Shown: piece after piece, positions 1 through 4,979 of the stretch | Numbering within the stretch: the stretch's first letter is position 1 | How the letters are laid out: every line of letters begins with the position of its first letter | Assembly: GCA_030951095.1 (NCBI GenBank) | Contig: JAUZQI010000143.1 | Span: 1 to 5,633, forward strand | Length of the DNA: 5,633 bases | Source: Mariprofundus sp. | GTDB lineage: Bacteria > Pseudomonadota > Zetaproteobacteria > Mariprofundales > Mariprofundaceae | Reading direction: 5' to 3' | Program-made: the position numbers and the translations under genes | Notes under the pieces: generated by a model | The model's database searches: none | Told to the model about the DNA's origin: nothing | Seen by the model: only the letters and a program-made list of their open reading frames with translations

Positions 1-1240
1 GTAAGGCATGGAAGCCCAAAGGGTTGATGTCTTCTTCACCCAGCATATTATTCAGATGAATGCCCGTTCCGGGCACGACGATGCCCGAACCTTCGCCATT
101 GCTGGTGGTCAGCGATACAGCCATCCCATCCCTGTCCACAATGCTGATATGCGTCGTGCTGCCGTGTCGGTTGTCAGGTTCACCAGAATGATCACCTGTA
201 AATCCTTGCAGACGCTGGTGAATATTGTTCGCCTGAGTTTGCAGGACGTTGTCATTCAATATTTCCGATTCAATATCACGTTCATGAATTCGGGCATCCA
301 GTCCTTGATGGCGTATGTTGCTGGCTGCTTGCAAGGCTTCGGTCATCAACACAGGCCATGGCGTTGTTGTTTTATTAAGAGCCGGGAGACGATCAAGCAG
401 ACAAGCGGCAAATGTGATCAGCAGGCCACCGGATGACGGCGGCGGGTTGGTCAGCAGGGTTCCGCCAAACATGGGTGTGGATAAAGGCGTGCGAATGTTG
501 ACCTGTCGGGCGCGCATATCATCCATACCCAGCAGTCCGTGAGGGGTGCAGGCGGTGACAATCGCGCGTGCCAAATCGCCATGGTACATTTCATCAATAC
601 CATCGATGGCGAGCATTTCAAGGGTATTGGCCAGATCGGTATTGCAAAAACAGTCACCTTCGGAGAGTAATTCACCTGCTGGTGCATGTAGCGATTTGCA
701 AGGTTTCGAATCACTCAGGATGGGTTGCAGCAGTTTGATAAATGAAGCCTGAAGTTCATTGAGCCGAATGCCATTTTTTGCAGCTTCGATACCCGGTGTT
801 AATGCTTCCAGAAGAGGTAATTTTCCATGTCGTCGATGGGCTTCAAAGAGCATGGCCAGCAATGATGGGGTGCCGACAGACGCCTGACCGATATGAAAGG
901 TCTGCACGGTATCTCCGAAATCAATCGGCACCGCTTTTAATTCAGTGGATAAACCCGCAGAGGAAAATTCATCAGCAGGAAAGCCCGGTGGTATGATACT
1001 GCTGTGGTTCACACAACCCGGCATGCGGGCAAAACCATCGTAGAGCATGGGATGCTGGCGGGGAGCTACAACCAGCATAAAACCGCCGCCGCCGGCAGCA
1101 GTCAGTACCGGTTCAGCGCAAAAAGATGTGCTTACTGCCGCGATGGCCGCATCCACCGCATTGCCACCGGCACGCAAAATGGTAGCACCGGCATCAGCTG
1201 TGGCCGCGTGCCCGGCAGCGACAATGCCCCGATCAGGCAT
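1..1240 (-). CDS. ggt: Gamma-glutamyltransferase-family enzyme, C-terminus beyond the left edge
   Basis: The minus-strand frame is open from the ATG at 1240 to the window edge (413 codons). It encodes an Ntn-hydrolase of the gamma-glutamyltransferase family, which self-cleaves before a Thr that becomes the nucleophile for gamma-glutamyl hydrolysis or transfer. Visible signatures are the N-terminal GIVAAGH...ILRAGGNAVDAAIAA (residues 5-35), AAGGGGFML (48-56), NPPPSSGG (265-272), and the cleavage motif GS/TTHISIVD with predicted nucleophile Thr362. These are followed by TTSNGEGSG (378-386) and GTGIHLNNMLGEED (391-404). The segment before Thr362 is 361 residues, close to the mature E. coli large subunit; perhaps 100-140 residues are missing. 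The conserved N-terminal block begins right after Met1, which supports this start, and an in-frame TGA lies 9 codons upstream. I see no signal peptide and no clear ribosome-binding site. The E. coli DFREMAP substrate motif is replaced by DGFARMP, so the natural substrate is uncertain. Family assignment is secure; the exact reaction is not. Confidence 0.93.
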   Translation of the reverse strand, partial: MPDRGIVAAGHAATADAGATILRAGGNAVDAAIAAVSTSFCAEPVLTAAGGGGFMLVVAPRQHPMLYDGFARMPGCVNHSSIIPPGFPADEFSSAGLSTELKAVPIDFGDTVQTFHIGQASVGTPSLLAMLFEAHRRHGKLPLLEALTPGIEAAKNGIRLNELQASFIKLLQPILSDSKPCKSLHAPAGELLSEGDCFCNTDLANTLEMLAIDGIDEMYHGDLARAIVTACTPHGLLGMDDMRARQVNIRTPLSTPMFGGTLLTNPPPSSGGLLITFAACLLDRLPALNKTTTPWPVLMTEALQAASNIRHQGLDARIHERDIESEILNDNVLQTQANNIHQRLQGFTGDHSGEPDNRHGSTTHISIVDRDGMAVSLTTSNGEGSGIVVPGTGIHLNNMLGEEDINPLGFHAL

Positions 1241-1267
1241 TATACACCAATCGCTGTGAGCTTGTGT

Positions 1268-1807
1268 TCACACACTTTTCTGATGAACGATAAAGCCCTT
1301 GCTTTTTAGTTTGAGTTGAATGGCTTTCAACAGTTGATTGGCAGAGGCGCGTGTCTGCTTTGGGCCAATCCACACAGCATAGAGTCCGCTCCTCCTGATC
1401 GAAATGGCAGCCTGCCATCCTTTCCGTTTTAACTGTTCAGTCAGTTTTTGAGCCCGTGAGCGTTCTTGGAATGCACCTACCTGGACATAAAAACCGCCGG
1501 CCATCTTCATCGGGTGAGAAGTCGGAGTTTTCGGCCTGACCGTCGCGGTAGAGACTTTGGGTTTTGGCTGAACTTTGTGTATTTTAACCGGCGGATCCAC
1601 TGAATGATGCTCTATGGCAGGAGGGGTATGGGGCATTTTTTTGGTCTGTATTTTTTTAACAGTTTGCTGTTGCGGCGCTTGCGCTTGAAACCTAAACCAT
1701 TCAGGCCGTACAGAGGACAGAAATACGAGAATAATACAGCATGCTGCAATACCCCATGCGGCGCGTTGTTCAGGCAGGGAGGCTTGCCATTGTTCTGATG
1801 CCGGCAT
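1268..1807 (-). CDS. SPOR-domain inner-membrane protein
   Basis: This 179-residue protein has a short cytoplasmic N-terminus, one transmembrane helix at about residues 16-33 (AAWGIAACCIILVFLSSV), and a Pro/Lys/Gln-rich linker at about 40-103. A C-terminal SPOR domain covers about 105-176: FYVQVGAF, a helix near 116-128, GLYAVWIGP (141-149) and a final strand GFIV. SPOR domains bind glycan strands whose stem peptides have been removed, typically at the division septum. The N-in, C-out layout matches FtsN- and DedD-like proteins, but no FtsN-specific motif was recognised, so no symbol is given. Its start lies 11 bases after the stop of the receiver gene, and its stop is 27 bases before ggt. No strong Shine-Dalgarno precedes the ATG, so translation may be coupled to the upstream gene. 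Its place next to an M23 peptidase supports a role in wall growth or division (inference). Confidence 0.88.
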   Translation of the reverse strand: MPASEQWQASLPEQRAAWGIAACCIILVFLSSVRPEWFRFQAQAPQQQTVKKIQTKKMPHTPPAIEHHSVDPPVKIHKVQPKPKVSTATVRPKTPTSHPMKMAGGFYVQVGAFQERSRAQKLTEQLKRKGWQAAISIRRSGLYAVWIGPKQTRASANQLLKAIQLKLKSKGFIVHQKSV

Positions 1808-1818
1808 GATTGAAATGA

Positions 1819-2205
1819 TCAGTTGCCGAAAAGACTATCCAGTTTTTCGGCAAAACGGTTGTAGCGGAATGGTTTTTGCAGGACATTGAATAGCTTGTCC
1901 GGGAAGCGTTCGTACAAATCCTCAGGGTAACCGGTGACGAAGATGATACGATCCAGAATGCCCGGATTGACCTGTTCCAGTGAGCTGTATATTTCATCAC
2001 CGGATAGTCTTGGAATGCGCACATCAAGCAGGACGACCTGATACTCATCACCATGCGTGGTCAGTTCAAACAGACTCTGAACCGGATCACTCATGCAGAC
2101 GATATCGCTCTGTATGTTTTTATCACTGACATAACGATTGAAAAAAGTGGACAGAATACCCTGTATCGAATCTTCATCATCAATGATCAATACTTTCATG
2201 CCCAT
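1819..2205 (-). CDS. Stand-alone response-regulator receiver protein
   Basis: A single CheY-like receiver domain fills the whole 128-residue product; there is no DNA-binding or enzymatic output domain. The phosphorylation site is complete: acidic pair Asp9-Asp10 in KVLIIDDED, phospho-acceptor Asp61 in VVLLDVRIPRLSGDE, Thr91 in IIFVTGYPED, and Lys111-Pro112 in LQKPF. Possible starts are GTG at 2214 and ATG at 2211, 2205 and 2199. I chose 2205 because GGAG at 2219-2216 lies 10 bases before it; 2211 is 4 bases from that motif and 2199 is 16. No histidine kinase is present in the window, so its partner and target are unknown. It may act through protein-protein contact, as CheY or DivK do. It sits just upstream of the SPOR gene with an 11-base gap, so the two are probably co-transcribed. 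Receiver identity is firm; its role is open. Confidence 0.9.
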   Translation of the reverse strand: MGMKVLIIDDEDSIQGILSTFFNRYVSDKNIQSDIVCMSDPVQSLFELTTHGDEYQVVLLDVRIPRLSGDEIYSSLEQVNPGILDRIIFVTGYPEDLYERFPDKLFNVLQKPFRYNRFAEKLDSLFGN

Positions 2206-2226
2206 GCTCATCACTCTCCCAAATTA

Positions 2227-2243
2227 CGCAGTCCTGAACTGCG
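2227..2243 (-). other. Short GC-rich hairpin upstream of the receiver gene
   Basis: Read on the minus strand, a perfect 6-bp stem (CGCAGT / ACTGCG) encloses the 5-base loop TCAGG, followed by TAATTT and then the GGGAGA ribosome-binding region. It could be a weak terminator or attenuator after the M23 gene, or an mRNA structure next to the receiver start. The poor U-tract argues against a strong terminator. Confidence 0.35.
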
Positions 2244-2269
2244 GGTTAAGTCAAACTTTGCAGTTTACC

Positions 2270-2297
2270 ATGATATTTCCAAGGCAAACTATAACAA
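2270..2297 (-). promoter_or_regulatory. Possible sigma-70 promoter for receiver-SPOR-ggt
   Basis: On the minus strand, TTGTTA (2297-2292) and TATCAT (2275-2270, 5 of 6 consensus bases) are separated by 16 bases. The -35 overlaps the last codons of the M23 gene. Transcription would start near 2263, giving an untranslated leader of about 58 bases that contains the hairpin. Such matches occur by chance, so this is only a candidate; its position in one of the larger gaps of the gene run is the main support. Confidence 0.3.
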
Positions 2298-3107
2298 ACT
2301 GTCGGGATTAATGCGGGCATTATTGAAACGTACCCCCCAGTGCAGATGCGGCCCCGTTGCTCTGCCTGTGGCACCAACCTCACCAATTTTCTGCCGGGTT
2401 TCAAGCCAGTCTCCCCTGGTTACTGCTGTCGAGTGCATATGCGAATAGACGGACACTAATCCATTTCCGTGTCCGATAGCTACTGTTTTACCATTCAGGT
2501 ACATATCAGCAACCAGCAGTACGCGTCCGGCCAGCGGCGTTTCAATCACCGTGCCGGCAGGTGCAGCAATATCAATACCAGAGTGTGGTGAACGTGGTTC
2601 GCCATTGACGAAACGCTGAGCCCCGAATGGCGTCGAAACGATACCCTCGAAGGGCCTGCCGCTCATTTTTACATCCGGGTTGGCATCCACGCGTTCAACA
2701 TAGGTGGCTTTTAATGTTTTCACCTCGGCCCGTATTCGGGCCAGAGTCTGTTTGTCAAAAACAGCCATTTTCTTCGCAACCTCGATATGCGAAATGCGAA
2801 AGGATCCTTTGCTTACCTTGAGAAAATCATTGGCAACGGAGTCTTTTGCTGATTTCAACATGATATTGTATTTGCCCTGTTTCTTTTTCAGATCAATTAC
2901 GATCCAGCCGCGCCATACGCCATGACCGACAGACTTGAGTGGCCAGTTTTTTCCAAAACATGTCAGCTCCAGTTTGTCACCGGCATACGTTGTTTCCACG
3001 CCCACAACATCTCCCTGCACACCCTTCCATGTGGTGGCGAAGGCGAAATTGCTGCAGAGGCATAGAGCAGGGATAAGGCAGATAATGGTTTTTATGCTGT
3101 TTTTCAT
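2289..3107 (-). CDS. Secreted M23-family (LytM-type) peptidoglycan endopeptidase
   Basis: This 272-residue zinc metallopeptidase is predicted to cut peptide cross-links of peptidoglycan in the periplasm. Residues 1-24 form a signal peptide (Lys3/Lys6, a hydrophobic core, likely cleavage after AFA). Residues of about 27-105 form a beta-rich N-terminal domain I do not recognise, then a charged helical stretch (about 107-140) leads to the M23 domain (about 155-267). All expected catalytic features are present: His175 and Asp179 in SPHSGIDIAAPAGT, His223 in VYSHMH, and the HLH motif with His254 and zinc ligand His256 in GPHLHWGVRF. It is therefore probably an active enzyme, unlike degenerate LytM activators such as EnvC or NlpD. 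An excellent ribosome-binding site, AGGAGG, lies 7 bases before the ATG. The start overlaps the xseA stop as ATGA, which implies translational coupling. Target bond and physiological role are inferred from the family. Confidence 0.93.
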   Translation of the reverse strand: MKNSIKTIICLIPALCLCSNFAFATTWKGVQGDVVGVETTYAGDKLELTCFGKNWPLKSVGHGVWRGWIVIDLKKKQGKYNIMLKSAKDSVANDFLKVSKGSFRISHIEVAKKMAVFDKQTLARIRAEVKTLKATYVERVDANPDVKMSGRPFEGIVSTPFGAQRFVNGEPRSPHSGIDIAAPAGTVIETPLAGRVLLVADMYLNGKTVAIGHGNGLVSVYSHMHSTAVTRGDWLETRQKIGEVGATGRATGPHLHWGVRFNNARINPDSLL

Positions 3108-4516
3108 GTTGATTCCTCCTGAATTGATTGCACTGTGGTTTGGACTGTCCCGTCACGGAAACGTACAAACAGGTCGTCATTTTTTGTTAAGCCAGCCGCA
3201 TGCGTAACGAGCCGACCATCAGCTGTATAGCTCATATTGTAACCGCGTTCCAGAACACGGGTAGGATCCAGTTCCATGAGTTTGCCAAGCGAGATATCCA
3301 GTTGTTGCCGTTTCATTTGAATATGATGCACCTGTGCTTTTAATTGTGCGGTGATATCGGCCAGCGATTGCTGCCGGTTTCGTAACAATATGAGCATGCT
3401 TTGATGCAGCTTTCCGGTTTGACCGGTTTGAAACAAGCGATGTTGTTGAAGCTGTTGGGTGGGCTGTAGCGGTGCCAACCGTTTTTCCAGAAAACGCAGG
3501 GGAGTACGCAGTTGTTGCAAGCCTATATGGGCTGCATGTTCGAGGCGCGCTTGCAGTTGCCCGGCATGATGATGATGTGCATCGATACGTCGTAGCCAGG
3601 TATGGGTTTGACGTTGTATCAGCGAAGCATGATCCAGGCGCATTTGTAGCAGCCGTTGCCCAAGCATGCGGTTGAGGGCAGTCAGTTTTGGCATGCGCTG
3701 GCGCAGTTCATCTCTGGCCGGGCAGCATATTTCAGCTGCATTGGAAGGCGTGGCCGCGCGAATATCTGCAGCCAGATCGGCCAGTGTCGTATCGATTTCA
3801 TGTCCAATGCCGGAAATCACGGGGATAGGGCAGTCCACAATCGATTTAACAACGGTTTCATCATTAAAACACCACAGATCTTCGATACTTCCACCGCCGC
3901 GCACCAGTAGAATCATATCGGGGCGGTGCGCCATGGTGCTGATTTTTCTGATCGCCGCTGCAATGCTTGCAGGTGCTGCTTTTCCCTGCACCAGTGCCGG
4001 CGCCAATGTAAGATTGAGCCATGCAGGCCGTGTAGCCAGTATTTTTTTGACATCCTCAAGGGCTGCTGCAGTAGGGGAGGTAACAATTCCAATGTGATTC
4101 GGTAGCGGGGGAATGGCCCGTTTACGCGCCGCATCGAACCATCCACGTTTGGCGAATTCCTGTTTCCGGAGCTCAAATTCCGCTGCAAGTTTGCCGAATC
4201 CAGCGGTCTCAACGCGGCTGACTACCAGTTGATAGGAACCACGCGGTTCATAGAGGCTGATATGGCCACTGAATACAAACGCTCCACCTTCTTCCGGCAA
4301 GCTTGTTATCCGCAATGCTGTAGAACGCCAGATCACAGCGGAAATAGCTGCATGCGCATCTTTAATGGTGAAATAGAGGTGACCGGATGAAGGCCGGGTC
4401 AGGCGGGATACCTCGCCTGTGACCTCCACCTTGGCAAAACCGACCTCCAGCATTTGTTTGATGCGGGCTGTCAGCGCGGTAACGCTTAGCGGATTTCTGT
4501 CTGTGTCAGCGAACAT
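3104..4516 (-). CDS. xseA: Exodeoxyribonuclease VII large subunit
   Basis: The 470-residue product is the catalytic subunit of exonuclease VII, which degrades single-stranded DNA from both ends to short oligonucleotides and acts in repair. An N-terminal OB-fold DNA-binding domain (about 8-105) includes VEVTGEVSRLTRPSSGHLYF. The catalytic domain includes GIVTSPTAAALEDV (143-156), RGGGSIEDLWCFNDE (206-220) and GIGHEIDTTLADLAADIRAATP (start 236), the family signature. A long helical coiled region (about 265-410) follows, containing an odd run of four His at 314-317. The conserved tail LMELDPTRVLERGYN...DGRLV is seen from 413. Length is close to the usual 440-460. The ATG at 4516 is supported by the conserved N-terminus and an in-frame upstream TGA, but there is no Shine-Dalgarno and a perfect hairpin abuts it. 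No small subunit gene (xseB), required for the holoenzyme, is found in this window. Confidence 0.97.
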   Translation of the reverse strand: MFADTDRNPLSVTALTARIKQMLEVGFAKVEVTGEVSRLTRPSSGHLYFTIKDAHAAISAVIWRSTALRITSLPEEGGAFVFSGHISLYEPRGSYQLVVSRVETAGFGKLAAEFELRKQEFAKRGWFDAARKRAIPPLPNHIGIVTSPTAAALEDVKKILATRPAWLNLTLAPALVQGKAAPASIAAAIRKISTMAHRPDMILLVRGGGSIEDLWCFNDETVVKSIVDCPIPVISGIGHEIDTTLADLAADIRAATPSNAAEICCPARDELRQRMPKLTALNRMLGQRLLQMRLDHASLIQRQTHTWLRRIDAHHHHAGQLQARLEHAAHIGLQQLRTPLRFLEKRLAPLQPTQQLQQHRLFQTGQTGKLHQSMLILLRNRQQSLADITAQLKAQVHHIQMKRQQLDISLGKLMELDPTRVLERGYNMSYTADGRLVTHAAGLTKNDDLFVRFRDGTVQTTVQSIQEEST

Positions 4517-4532
4517 ACGACAATCATGTCGT
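4517..4532 (-). promoter_or_regulatory. Perfect hairpin abutting the xseA start codon
   Basis: Minus-strand ACGACA and TGTCGT pair as a perfect 6-bp stem around a TGAT loop, ending one base before the xseA ATG. No Shine-Dalgarno lies between the hairpin and the ATG. The structure therefore occupies the place of the ribosome-binding site and may limit or modulate XseA synthesis. The loop region also contains an out-of-frame ATG that opens a 13-codon frame overlapping the xseA start. Structure is seen in the sequence; function is inferred. Confidence 0.4.
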
Positions 4533-4586
4533 CTGCCCGGAAAGGGTCAATGCCTGTTTGTTGAAAGATTTGCCAGAATCGATGAA

Positions 4587-4754
4587 TCAGAGGTTTTCAA
4601 TAGCATCATCTATGTCGTATTCGCATATGTCAGGTTCATATGGGGCATCCATCAGAAATGCAATATCTGACAATGAAATATGTGGATTCATCTGTGCAAT
4701 CGATTTCATCACTTTATGTAAATCCAGATTGGTGTCCGTGTTGTTTTCGTACAT
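4587..4754 (-). CDS. Small acidic protein of unknown function (55 residues)
   Basis: An ATG at 4754 opens a 55-codon frame ending in TGA, preceded by a strong ribosome-binding site: GGAGGG at 4769-4764, 9 bases before the start. The product has 13 Asp/Glu against 2 Lys and no Arg, with no signal peptide or membrane segment. It appears largely helical, with MKSIAQMNPHISLSDIAFLM in the middle and a very acidic C-terminal third (YEPDICEYDIDDAIENL). The ISLSDIAFL segment loosely resembles part of a helix-turn-helix, but I do not recognise a family. It is not XseB: the pattern of that subunit (FE..L..LE.IV..LE) is absent. It lies 70 bases upstream of xseA on the same strand and is probably the first gene of that transcription unit. 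The ribosome-binding site and position support a real gene; conservation is untested. Confidence 0.68.
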   Translation of the reverse strand: MYENNTDTNLDLHKVMKSIAQMNPHISLSDIAFLMDAPYEPDICEYDIDDAIENL

Positions 4755-4763
4755 GATTTTCTA

Positions 4764-4769
4764 CCCTCC
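4764..4769 (-). promoter_or_regulatory. Ribosome-binding site of the 55-residue ORF
   Basis: Minus-strand GGAGGG lies 9 bases before the ATG at 4754. It is one of the two strongest Shine-Dalgarno matches among the minus-strand genes here, along with AGGAGG before the M23 gene. It is the main reason to accept so short a frame as a gene. Confidence 0.7.
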
Positions 4770-4801
4770 AGTTTGATGGGGAAAAACTTATGCAACGATT
4801 G

Positions 4802-4856
4802 TGACAGTAGGATGGCATGGGGATGGCATGTCGATGTCATGAAGGGGTATTATAGT
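4802..4856 (+). promoter_or_regulatory. Predicted PhoB-type promoter of ppk (Pho box plus -10)
   Basis: Hexamers TGGCAT (4813), TGGCAT (4824) and TGTCAT (4835) recur every 11 bp, and a weaker TGACAG fits the same phase at 4802. The E. coli Pho box is built of CTGTCAT units at 11-bp spacing. The last hexamer is followed by exactly 10 bases and then TATAGT (4851-4856). From memory this equals the spacing and -10 hexamer of the E. coli phoA promoter, where PhoB replaces the -35 contact. Points against: the 4-base spacers are G-rich rather than A/T-rich, and the C before each TGTCAT is A here. Transcription would start near 4863, leaving a leader of about 118 bases before ppk. Confidence 0.6.
4810..4842 (+). 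repeat. Three tandem 11-bp direct repeats
   Basis: Units are GGATGGCATGG (4810-4820), GGATGGCATGT (4821-4831) and CGATGTCATGA (4832-4842). The first two are identical over 10 bases and the third is diverged. The 11-bp period places each copy on the same face of the DNA helix, as expected for tandem PhoB/OmpR-type dimer sites. Confidence 0.85.
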
Positions 4857-4877
4857 GTTTCTTCTTAATGCAAATAC
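4849..4877 (-). promoter_or_regulatory. Possible divergent promoter for the minus-strand gene run
   Basis: The minus strand carries a perfect -10 hexamer TATAAT at 4854-4849. The -35 at 17-base spacing, GTATTT (4877-4872), is poor, so activity may need an activator or be weak. Transcription would begin near 4842, inside the 11-bp repeats, and run through the 55-residue ORF into xseA. The hexamer overlaps the ppk -10 on the other strand, so the two promoters would compete. Confidence 0.35.
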
Positions 4878-4967
4878 GATGAGATTCAGAAGGCGCGTGT
4901 TATATTTATGGCGATACTTTTATGGTAGTCTTGGATCCTTATTTACATCCTGCCTGCCTGTCGATAA

Positions 4968-4973
4968 AAGGAG
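4968..4973 (+). promoter_or_regulatory. Ribosome-binding site that sets the ppk TTG start
   Basis: AAGGAG lies 6 bases before TTG at 4980. The in-frame ATG at 5001 has only ATCAAA before it and would be 27 bases from this site, so TTG is the better start. Confidence 0.75.
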
Positions 4974-4979
4974 CAACTG

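Noticed and set aside
8..436. 142-codon plus-strand frame opposite ggt
   Set aside because: Antisense to the GGT nucleophile and glycine-loop region; explained by the constraint on ggt codons.
451..714. 87-codon minus-strand frame inside ggt
   Set aside because: It is in another frame of the same strand, fully inside the well-supported GGT coding region, and its product matches no family I recognise.
1239..1246. TGTATAAT on the minus strand just at the ggt start, resembling an extended -10
   Set aside because: It overlaps the start codon, so transcription would begin inside the gene; no convincing -35 and an unlikely role for ggt itself.
3565..3576. Run of four His in the XseA helical region as a metal site
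   Set aside because: It lies in the poorly conserved coiled region, and a short His run is weak evidence for metal binding.
3666..4097. 143-codon plus-strand frame opposite xseA
   Set aside because: Antisense to highly conserved xseA catalytic codons; no credible domain and no ribosome-binding site was sought beyond this, so it is treated as a shadow.
4587..4754. Small ORF upstream of xseA as the small subunit XseB
   Set aside because: Length and acidity are roughly right, but the XseB helical pattern (FE..L..LE.IV..LE) is absent and the sequence cannot be aligned by eye.
4419..4776. Two plus-strand frames between xseA and ppk
   Set aside because: They overlap the xseA start and the 55-residue ORF antisense, lack clear ribosome-binding sites, and show no recognisable protein features.
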